Shown piece by piece: positions 7,227 to 13,739 of a stretch of 13,739 nucleotides of DNA (position 1 is its first letter; every line of letters begins with the position of its first letter). Origin of the DNA: Euryarchaeota archaeon UBA258. GTDB lineage: Archaea > Thermoplasmatota > Poseidoniia > Poseidoniales > Poseidoniaceae. A program made the position numbers and the translations under genes. The stretch covers positions 43,006 through 56,744 of the forward strand of contig DAPR01000074.1 of assembly GCA_002502605.1 (NCBI GenBank). The letters run 5' to 3'. The notes below the pieces were generated by a model. It did no database searches. It was not told where the DNA came from and saw only the letters and a program-made list of their open reading frames with translations.

Positions 7227-8597
7227 ATGTACGACGCAGCGTTGGACCTCATCGGGACGCCGCCTTCCCCAATTTCAATCGAAGAATATGGCCGGCGGGT
7301 CGATCGACTGACTTCACAAATGAGACCAGGTGACCTCCTTATCGTGCCTGCATCATCAGCTGCTGTGCACTCCAATGATGTCCATTATCCGTACAGGACT
7401 CAGAGTGATTTGCTCTACCTCGTTGGTTGGGAAGAGGAAGAAGCTGTTTTCACGGTCCACCACGAAGGTGGGTCATGGGTTCGCACCCTTTTCGTTCAAC
7501 CAAAAGACACACTCAAGGAGATTTGGGAAGGTCGAAGGCCTGGTGTCGAAGGTGCTCTCGCTGGCTGGGCCACTGACCAAGCACGTTCAACAGACGACCT
7601 CCTTCCTGCACTGGAAGCAATGATCGGCGATGCAACCCGCATCCTCTTGAGGACAGGAATTCGCAGTGAATTGGATCAACTCGTTGTTTCAGCCCTTCAG
7701 CGAAGGGATCGTGCACGTCAGCATTTTGGAACTGGCCCAATCACTATTGAGGATCCAACTGCTCGGATTGCTGAGTTAAGACTTAGAAAATCCTCGGCAG
7801 AAATCGACCAGATGCGATTTGCATCCGATGTGAGCAGCGTTGCTCACGTCGCTGCCATGAGAAACACCAAACCTGGACGGATGGAGTATCAACTCCAAGC
7901 AACCATCGAGGGCTTTTTTGTCTATGCCGGTACATCCGGTTGGGCTTATCCATCCATTGTCGGTTGTGGCGACAATGCAACTGTGCTCCACTACCATCAA
8001 AACAACGATGTTTGTGAAGACGGTGAAGTTATTTTGATTGATGCTGGTGCTGAATACCGAGGCTATGCGGCTGACATCACTCGTTCATGGCCAATCAGCG
8101 GTACGTTCACTGAAGCTCAACGCGAAATCTACCAAATTGTTCTCGACGCTCAACTCGCAGCCATTGACAAGTGTCGGCCAGGGCTAGCTTACAACGCGCC
8201 GCATGAAGAGGCACGACGAGTCCTCGCAGAAGGGCTCATTGAATTGGGTGTGATCACTCAGACGCTTGATGAGGCATTGAAACCGGATACTGGTGAGTTG
8301 AAGAAGTGGTACATGCACAACACTGGCCATTGGATTGGCTTGGATGTTCACGATGTTGGAATCTACAAACCGAATGGCGAGCCACGACTTTTGGAAGAAG
8401 GGATGGTTCTCACCGTTGAGCCAGGATTGTACTTTGGTGCTTGGCGCCCAGATGTTGATTGCCCACAGCGTTATGCAAACCTTGGTATACGTATTGAGGA
8501 CGATGTCTTGGTAACATCAGGTGATCCGGATGTTCTCACGGCCTCATGCCCTAAGACCATCGAGGAAATTGAAAGCATTACCGGACAACCTTTCTGA
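7227..8597 (+). CDS. pepP: Xaa-Pro aminopeptidase (peptidase M24B)
   Basis: Dinuclear metal aminopeptidase that removes an N-terminal residue preceding proline, probably acting on peptides in the cytoplasm; no signal peptide is seen. The 456-residue product aligns by eye with E. coli PepP over its whole length: SIEEYGRR..LTSQMRPGD at the start of the N-domain, YPYRTQSDLLYLVGW, IWEGRRPG, and the C-terminal pita-bread fold. All five metal ligands are visible: D272 and D283 (DAGAEYRGYAAD), H368 (TGHWIGLDVHD), E398 (LTVEPGLYF) and E424 (GIRIEDD). I chose ATG 7227 because homology begins just after it; an in-frame TTG at 7161 would add 22 residues with no family match. The mqnC-like gene follows after 9 bases, suggesting co-transcription without an obvious metabolic link. 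Confidence 0.93.
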   Translation: MYDAALDLIGTPPSPISIEEYGRRVDRLTSQMRPGDLLIVPASSAAVHSNDVHYPYRTQSDLLYLVGWEEEEAVFTVHHEGGSWVRTLFVQPKDTLKEIWEGRRPGVEGALAGWATDQARSTDDLLPALEAMIGDATRILLRTGIRSELDQLVVSALQRRDRARQHFGTGPITIEDPTARIAELRLRKSSAEIDQMRFASDVSSVAHVAAMRNTKPGRMEYQLQATIEGFFVYAGTSGWAYPSIVGCGDNATVLHYHQNNDVCEDGEVILIDAGAEYRGYAADITRSWPISGTFTEAQREIYQIVLDAQLAAIDKCRPGLAYNAPHEEARRVLAEGLIELGVITQTLDEALKPDTGELKKWYMHNTGHWIGLDVHDVGIYKPNGEPRLLEEGMVLTVEPGLYFGAWRPDVDCPQRYANLGIRIEDDVLVTSGDPDVLTASCPKTIEEIESITGQPF

Positions 8598-8606
8598 GTC
8601 GATTCT

Positions 8607-9791
8607 ATGGATTGGAAATCTATTCTACAGCATCAATCTGAGTGGTCAGCCGGCACCGCCGCCGAGCACCGACTTGGTGTAGAAGAAGCGATTGTTCTCT
8701 ACGATGATGCACCTTTGCACCTGCTCATGAATGCTGCGCATCAACGCCGTGTGGCCATGCATGGCCCAAGTGAAGTCACATACCTCGTGGATCGAAACAT
8801 CAATTACACCAATGTGTGTACAATAAATTGTCAGTTTTGTTCTTTTTATCGCCCACCTGGACACGATGAAACATACACGCAAAGTTTCGAGGAAATCTCT
8901 GGTCGCATATCGGCGCTTGAAGAAATTGGTGGGGTTCGAATCCTGATGCAAGGTGGCGTAAACCCCGCTTTACCTTTTGAATGGTACGAAGAACTCCTCA
9001 GCCACATTCGAACCAACCACCCAAGCATCGCCATCGACTGCTTTAGCCCGATCGAAATCGAAGGTATTGCAGAGGTGAGCAATCTCTCGACACTTGAAGT
9101 GCTCACGCGCTTGAAAGCCGCTGGGATGCACGGTTTGCCAGGAGGCGGTGCTGAAATGTTGGTGGATGATGTTCGAAAGGATGTTTCTCCAAAGAAGGGT
9201 TTGCCTGCCAATTGGCTCAGGGTGATGGAAGAAGCGCAAAGTTTGCACTTGACCACCAGTGCTACCAACGTCATCGGGTTTGGTGAATCAAACCAACAAA
9301 GAGTCGAACATATGCGCCGAGTACGCGACCTACAGGATGCGTCACTTTCCCAGCACGGCATGGCCTTCACCTCATTCATCGCATGGCCTGTTCAACTCGA
9401 AAGCAACAGTTTTGGGCGACGAAATCGGGGGCAAAATAGAGTGACGCTCGGCGCTGGTTCGTCTGAATACCTGCGCCACGTCGCAGTGTCGAGATTATTC
9501 CTCGATTCTATTCCGAGCATCCAGTCGTCTTGGCCGACAATGGGGATTAAAACGGCTCAGATGGCATTGTTCGGAGGAGCCAATGATGTCGGTTCTACCA
9601 TGATGGAAGAGAACGTTGTTTCAGCCTCTGGTACGACAAAATTCAGTGCAAGCGAAATGGAATTGCAACACGTCATCAAACGGGCAGGGTTCACTCCGGT
9701 ACGTCGGGACAGCGATTACCTACGTCTCGAAACTCCAGACTTAGGAGCTGATTCTGCGCCCGTGCCTGCTCCAATCCCAGTCCAAGTCTGA
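8607..9791 (+). CDS. mqnC: Dehypoxanthine futalosine cyclase, radical SAM (MqnC-like)
   Basis: Radical S-adenosylmethionine enzyme of the futalosine route to menaquinone, where MqnC cyclises dehypoxanthine futalosine. The 394-residue product has the [4Fe-4S]-binding C71-x3-C75-x2-C78 (CTINCQFC) after RNINYTNV, followed by SFYRPPGHDETY, LMQGGVNP, the LPGGGAE motif and, near the C-terminus, the QSSWPTMGIKTAQ, GANDVGSTM and EENVV series. This set fits MqnC better than MqnE or the related F420 enzymes CofG/CofH. The last ~15 residues are a Pro/Ala/Val-rich tail (APVPAPIPVQV) not expected in the core enzyme. No other menaquinone gene is in the window. The gene closely follows pepP and converges on the lipoprotein gene with stop codons touching. 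Confidence 0.88.
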   Translation: MDWKSILQHQSEWSAGTAAEHRLGVEEAIVLYDDAPLHLLMNAAHQRRVAMHGPSEVTYLVDRNINYTNVCTINCQFCSFYRPPGHDETYTQSFEEISGRISALEEIGGVRILMQGGVNPALPFEWYEELLSHIRTNHPSIAIDCFSPIEIEGIAEVSNLSTLEVLTRLKAAGMHGLPGGGAEMLVDDVRKDVSPKKGLPANWLRVMEEAQSLHLTTSATNVIGFGESNQQRVEHMRRVRDLQDASLSQHGMAFTSFIAWPVQLESNSFGRRNRGQNRVTLGAGSSEYLRHVAVSRLFLDSIPSIQSSWPTMGIKTAQMALFGGANDVGSTMMEENVVSASGTTKFSASEMELQHVIKRAGFTPVRRDSDYLRLETPDLGADSAPVPAPIPVQV

Positions 9792-9794
9792 TCA
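9789..9794. other. Abutting convergent stop codons
   Basis: TGA of the mqnC-like gene (9789-9791) is followed directly by TCA, the reverse complement of the lipoprotein stop (9792-9794), giving the palindrome TGATCA. There is no intergenic DNA, so any terminator for either gene must lie inside the other gene, or the transcripts overlap. No hairpin or strong T-run is visible at the junction. Confidence 0.8.
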
Positions 9795-12700
9795 TACGCC
9801 GGTTGTCGAGTTGTAATACACAACCCAAATTTCAGCGTGAATGTTTCTTTGGCCATTGCCAACTCCATCCGAAGGCACGTATTCTTGACCGTTGAAGAGG
9901 CCCTTGTAAGAGAGATGGTTATTGCCACCAGAAGTGTCACTCCAATCAGTGATATCAAACGTCCATTGCTTCACATCTTGTCCAGCGCACCAACCTGCAC
10001 GACCGAATGGCCAAGAACCAAATTGGTTGGCCACAACACCGTTTCGCACCTCATCTTCACATCCTTCATTGGAGTAGACAATCGGATGCCATTCGTATGT
10101 TGAATAGCCATTGAGGTAGTAGTGGTGCTGGTGATCGCAAAACTCTGCGCAATTTGCATTGTCTTTGCCAAAGCCGTGACCGGTAATGGTGGCCACAATT
10201 TCGACTTTGGTAGCCCAAGATGGTACGGTGAAATTGAGATGGCGGTTGTATGTTGATTCGTTGTTGTAGGTGCCATCAAATTGGCCACCGGTGAATGCAA
10301 AGGTTGCCTCATCACCGCGCTCTCCAGAACCCCAATCGCTGAACAACAGGGAAATTGTAAGGTCTCCCTTGTTGGCACCTCGGTATTTGAAGGTTCGATT
10401 ATCATCGTTTTCAAGCATGAATAGGTAGGGTGAAATATCGGTCAGCCATTTTCCTTCCCGACCATAAGTCGTGATCCAACGCATAAATTCTGTTCCGCAT
10501 GATGAATCGTTGCCTCGGTCACATATTCTCAAGTTGGCTTCATAATCCCACTCGTGACAACCGCCATAAGTTCCATCAGATTTTTGATAGCGGTTTGCTC
10601 GTTCATCGCATGCATGTTCATGATACACTTCGAGGGTATCATAATCGGTTAAGTTTGAAGGAAGAATGGCGCTTTGTGCGGAGGTGAATCCTCCACCCCA
10701 GCCACCAGAATGGCGGTCGAAATCCCAGACAACAACTTCGTGAACGGCAGCGTCTTGTCGTCGAATTTCCACGGGGAATTCAGCGTTCCACTGGTGTGGC
10801 TCATGGATCAGATGCATTGCGTCATTGGTTTGTGAAGTCCAAGCGTAAAGCGAACCAGTTTCTCTTGCTTGTTGGAATCTGTCTATTCCCATGTACCTTG
10901 GGTTGTTGAAACTCGTCACCATATCTCCGAGCCCACCACCGATGCCGCCTGCTTGTTGATCGATGTAATGGATTCGATTCTGCCATTTTGCTTCCTCATC
11001 TGGATTGAGTGCATTCTCGACTGCAGCCTTCCTGTTGAGGACATCGTTGTGGTAGGTTGTATCAAACGAACCAAAGAACAAGTGAACATTGTCCGGTAGT
11101 CCCCGAATGAATGGTCCAGGACTTTGCCCCCATGTTCCAGAGTTGGAATTTCCTGACCCATCAGTGTACTTGAACAAAAAGAAATAGACATCATGACCTG
11201 TCCATTCTTGCTGGAAATAAAACGTGCCATCTAAGGTCGGGACCGAAAAATGCGGCACTACATCCATTGGACCGTTTAGATTTGAGGCACTGGTCCATTC
11301 CACAGGAGCTTGGACAACGGCACAGCCAAGGTGGTCAATGGTCCAACGCTGTGGCGAGTCCGGGCATTCATCGATGTTTGCCGACACACCATCATCATCG
11401 AGGTCTGCACAACCGACTTCGTTCACATCAAGTCCGGTCGGGGTGCCTTCACACAGGTCAAGCGCATCATTCACCCCGTCCATATCCGTATCTCGCTGAA
11501 CTGCAGCACACCCTCGTTCGTCCACATCGGTGGCGTTGAGTGGGGTTTGCGGGCATCGGTCAAGTTGGTCGCCCGTTGCATTTACGTCATTGACTGAGTC
11601 ATTATCATCATCTTCATCCTCGGTTGCGTCCGCACAACCATCGTCGTCAAAGTCAGTGGTTGAATCACGGATCCATGAAGTGAATCCTTTTGGACACGAA
11701 TCGACATCGTCCATAGACAGGTCGTTGTCATCGTCATTGTCTTCATCAAGATCCAAACATCCATCCCCGTCCCAATCGCTGTATAGCGTCGAACTCCATC
11801 CAATTCGGCCGTAAGGACATGCGTCCTCAACATCAATGACGCCATCGTTGTCGTCGTCGTCGTCTTCGGTCACATCATGGCAACCATCCGAATCGAAGTC
11901 AGCATCAGGTGTGCTAAGCCAACCATAGGAATCCGGACAATTGTCGTGTAGATCAATAACGCCATCGTTGTCGTCGTCGTCATCTTCATCGTTATCTCGA
12001 CACCCATCTTCATCCTTGTCGCTGTTGAGGTTAGATTTCCACCCTTCATCTTCGCCAATACCATTTGGACAACGATCATTGATGTCTAGGATGCTATCAC
12101 CGTCTTCGTCCGAACCTCCACCTTCAAGAATGACGTTGGTAAGAATTGTGTCTGTGAGTGTTGTGAATTCACCACATGCAGCCGTGGTTGTGATCACCAT
12201 AGAGGATTCAATCTCTGTGAAATCAAGCATGATTTTCCATGTACCATCTGCATTGATTCCGATGGAACCAGAAGTGCCATCGGATATTGTGTAAGTTAAC
12301 GAGCACGATGCAATGGCATCGTGGTTCACCGTTCCTTCGTACCAGAGAAGGTTTGGTTCTTCCAAAAGTTCGGAGGCCGGAGCTTGGATGACGGGTGCAT
12401 CTTCGACTGGTTCTATGACTTCAATGACCTGAGTGATTGGGGTATACACCATATCGCTTGAGTATGTGGGTGCAAGATCTACAGCGATAGTCACAGTGTA
12501 ATTGCCCAACATTGAGGGAAGGAATTCAAGCGAATAGCCGAGTGGGCTTACCGTCCATCCATACGCAGCGATGGCGTTGAAAGATGGATCGAGCACCGTT
12601 GGAGTTGCCTTCCAACCTTCACCCTTGAATGAAACTTGGAGAATGATAGGGGTTCCGTCAAGTTCAATCGTTTCGACAACATTAGCCCACTCAAAAGTAA

Positions 12701-12830
12701 GATTTTCAGAGAAATTTGGTTCGACTTCCGAAACGGGATCATCAATTTCAACAGCACCCAAACATCCGGCAAAACACAAGAGGGCGACGAGCAGCACAGC
12801 ACAGGGCACTGAACGATTCATACCACGCAT
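9792..12830 (-). CDS. Lipoprotein with TSP3 array, redoxin-like domain and PNGase F-like domain
   Basis: The 1012-residue product starts with a short signal peptide ending in a lipobox (LLCFAGC; C23 lipidated), so it should sit on the outer face of the membrane. Domains in order: Ig-like beta region (~30-235); TSP3 array with paired cysteines (241-503); a redoxin-like stretch (~522-667, with PHFSVPTLDG and GIDRFQQARETG) lacking a CxxC; and a PNGase F-like region (~700-1010). The last has GGCHEWD (D762, matching catalytic D60 of Flavobacterium PNGase F), RWITTYG, NCAEFC (E896, matching E206) and WPFGRAGWCAGQD. The third key acid, E118, seems replaced: FSDWG places S831 there, with D832 beside it, and R61 becomes Y763. 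PNGase F releases N-glycans from Asn; glycoprotein processing is therefore a plausible but unproven role. ATG 12821 is an alternative start. A membrane-protein gene lies 30 bases upstream. Confidence 0.88.
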   Translation of the reverse strand: MRGMNRSVPCAVLLVALLCFAGCLGAVEIDDPVSEVEPNFSENLTFEWANVVETIELDGTPIILQVSFKGEGWKATPTVLDPSFNAIAAYGWTVSPLGYSLEFLPSMLGNYTVTIAVDLAPTYSSDMVYTPITQVIEVIEPVEDAPVIQAPASELLEEPNLLWYEGTVNHDAIASCSLTYTISDGTSGSIGINADGTWKIMLDFTEIESSMVITTTAACGEFTTLTDTILTNVILEGGGSDEDGDSILDINDRCPNGIGEDEGWKSNLNSDKDEDGCRDNDEDDDDDNDGVIDLHDNCPDSYGWLSTPDADFDSDGCHDVTEDDDDDNDGVIDVEDACPYGRIGWSSTLYSDWDGDGCLDLDEDNDDDNDLSMDDVDSCPKGFTSWIRDSTTDFDDDGCADATEDEDDDNDSVNDVNATGDQLDRCPQTPLNATDVDERGCAAVQRDTDMDGVNDALDLCEGTPTGLDVNEVGCADLDDDGVSANIDECPDSPQRWTIDHLGCAVVQAPVEWTSASNLNGPMDVVPHFSVPTLDGTFYFQQEWTGHDVYFFLFKYTDGSGNSNSGTWGQSPGPFIRGLPDNVHLFFGSFDTTYHNDVLNRKAAVENALNPDEEAKWQNRIHYIDQQAGGIGGGLGDMVTSFNNPRYMGIDRFQQARETGSLYAWTSQTNDAMHLIHEPHQWNAEFPVEIRRQDAAVHEVVVWDFDRHSGGWGGGFTSAQSAILPSNLTDYDTLEVYHEHACDERANRYQKSDGTYGGCHEWDYEANLRICDRGNDSSCGTEFMRWITTYGREGKWLTDISPYLFMLENDDNRTFKYRGANKGDLTISLLFSDWGSGERGDEATFAFTGGQFDGTYNNESTYNRHLNFTVPSWATKVEIVATITGHGFGKDNANCAEFCDHQHHYYLNGYSTYEWHPIVYSNEGCEDEVRNGVVANQFGSWPFGRAGWCAGQDVKQWTFDITDWSDTSGGNNHLSYKGLFNGQEYVPSDGVGNGQRNIHAEIWVVYYNSTTGV
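11322..12110 (-). repeat. Cysteine-containing TSP3 repeat array of the lipoprotein
   Basis: Residues 241-503 hold a series of units of about 40 residues: D-G-C-x-D, an acidic EDDDDDNDGVID, then D-x-C-P and a GW-containing turn. Two neighbouring copies keep an identical stretch of DNA (gccatcgttgtcgtcgtcgt at 11841-11860 and 11961-11980) exactly 120 bases apart. Later units drift to 41, 42 and 33 residues and become shorter DLDDDGV types. The paired cysteines probably make disulfides that stiffen a Ca2+-loaded stalk holding the C-terminal enzyme-like domain away from the membrane. Confidence 0.85.
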
Positions 12831-12860
12831 TAGAGTTGGCCGTCTTTGAATGTGTTGATT

Positions 12861-13718
12861 TCACAATTGGTCAGATTCTGTCCGACCATCGTTCGTCGGG
12901 AGTGATTCAATGCGAACCGGGAGGGTTGGATGAGCAACTGCGATGGGTTTGACAAACATCAACGAACCCCCCCTCGGTCGTTCGATTCTGATCAGAAGTT
13001 CCCAATGAACACGAATGAGTGGTGTTGATACAGTCCCTGGCCAAGGTTGGCTTGGTGGCTCAAGCACCATTTGCGATGATGACCAAGGTACCCTGCCACC
13101 AAATTCCATAACCCGCATTGGCCGAAGAAATAGCCCGCCCTTCACTTCGTGATGCTCCATGGGCGATTCTTCGCCACCGCCTGTACCATCGTCGAGGCCA
13201 ACTTCCCAATGATGCGGTAGCGCCGTTGTCAGGCCCGGTGGAGGCTGCGATTGTTGGGGACGACCGAGCGACTGAAAGACTTCCTCACGAGCAGGCGGAA
13301 GCACGCCAACACGCCACATGACTTCGATATTGGACCAGTTCTCTCTGCGCTCAGGAAAATGAATCTCGACGTTGAGTGGCTTTCCTGCCACTGGCGTTTC
13401 GCTCATGGTGATGGCTGGGTCGGCGGGGGCTGAACGTAGGAACGCACGCTGGTTGACAAGGTCGAAGAAATTTGCTCCTGCCCTAAACAACAGCGGTGCC
13501 AATAGAAGAGGCACAATGATCAGAATGAGTGCTGGGTAATCCAGCAATCCAATACGAATGGTACCGGTTCCAACACCTGGGATGCCCATGGCGTCAAGGA
13601 GTGGTTCGATTGAAAGATAACCAAGGCCAAGCAACAACACCATCACTGAAAAGGACATGAACCTTCGAACGGCGCGATGAATCGGGTTTGGCGTCAAGTA
13701 CCAACCCCGACGATGCAA
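12861..13718 (-). CDS. Membrane protein of unknown function, possibly 5'-partial
   Basis: I do not recognise this protein of at least 285 residues. It has a basic N-terminus, two membrane helices (about residues 21-42 and 58-80), then a soluble beta-rich domain of ~200 residues with ETPVAGKPLNVEIHFPE and WSNIEVMWRVG, which suggests an Ig- or arrestin-like sandwich. A Pro/Gln/Gly-rich, low-complexity loop lies near residues 150-185. The listed start is a TTG at 13718, but the frame stays open to the window edge, encoding KIPRIVK before it, so the true start may lie outside. ATG at 13658 (residue 21) is an internal alternative that would remove the basic leader. The lipoprotein gene follows 30 bases downstream on the same strand with no promoter seen between them, so they are probably an operon. 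Confidence 0.72.
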   Translation of the reverse strand: MHRRGWYLTPNPIHRAVRRFMSFSVMVLLLGLGYLSIEPLLDAMGIPGVGTGTIRIGLLDYPALILIIVPLLLAPLLFRAGANFFDLVNQRAFLRSAPADPAITMSETPVAGKPLNVEIHFPERRENWSNIEVMWRVGVLPPAREEVFQSLGRPQQSQPPPGLTTALPHHWEVGLDDGTGGGEESPMEHHEVKGGLFLRPMRVMEFGGRVPWSSSQMVLEPPSQPWPGTVSTPLIRVHWELLIRIERPRGGSLMFVKPIAVAHPTLPVRIESLPTNDGRTESDQL

Positions 13719-13739
13719 TTTTACAATTCGGGGAATTTT

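Noticed and set aside
8846..9379. 177-codon minus-strand frame opposite the mqnC-like gene
   Set aside because: The translation is low in recognisable motifs, and the plus strand has a full radical SAM family match across the same bases.
8607..9791. Assignment of the radical SAM gene as CofH or MqnE
   Set aside because: The SSWPTMG, GANDVGSTM and EENVV segments and the residues around CTINCQFC fit MqnC better, and no F420 gene partner is nearby.
11838..11985. Evenly spaced identical short DNA segments that could suggest a CRISPR array
   Set aside because: Only two near-identical copies exist, they lie in frame in a coding TSP3 array, and the interval between them also encodes repeat protein.

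Overview
The window looks like a piece of a marine planktonic archaeal chromosome, most likely Marine Group II (Candidatus Poseidoniales). This is inference. It rests on very large secreted proteins packed with thrombospondin type 3 (TSP3) calcium-binding repeats, PKD/Ig-like and lipoprotein surface architectures, a plausible archaeal BRE/TATA-like promoter, few convincing Shine-Dalgarno sites and roughly balanced base composition. No rRNA, tRNA, CRISPR array, insertion sequence or phage gene was seen.

The plus strand carries six genes in three pairs. (1) Serine hydroxymethyltransferase (glyA) is followed with no gap by a 348-residue protein of unknown function. (2) After a 98-base intergenic region with a promoter-like element comes a 1032-residue secreted protein with about 24 TSP3 repeats. 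It is closely followed by a type I membrane protein with Ig/PKD-like ectodomains and one C-terminal membrane anchor. (3) An M24B Xaa-Pro aminopeptidase (pepP-like) is followed 9 bases later by a radical SAM enzyme of the futalosine menaquinone route (mqnC-like).

The minus strand carries two genes: a membrane protein open to the right window edge and, 30 bases downstream, a 1012-residue lipoprotein. The lipoprotein combines an Ig-like N-terminus, a cysteine-containing TSP3 array, a redoxin-like domain without catalytic cysteines and a C-terminal PNGase F-like domain. Its stop codon abuts the mqnC stop codon, so the two transcription units converge with no intergenic base.

The two metabolic pairs and the two surface-protein loci do not form one obvious pathway. 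The surface proteins and the aminopeptidase fit a heterotroph that uses proteins and possibly glycoproteins. The most unusual points are a lipoyl/biotinyl-like (barrel-sandwich hybrid) domain embedded in the secreted TSP3 protein, with a lysine at the swinging-arm position, and the four-part PNGase F-like lipoprotein, in which only two of the three key catalytic acids of the bacterial enzyme are clearly kept.
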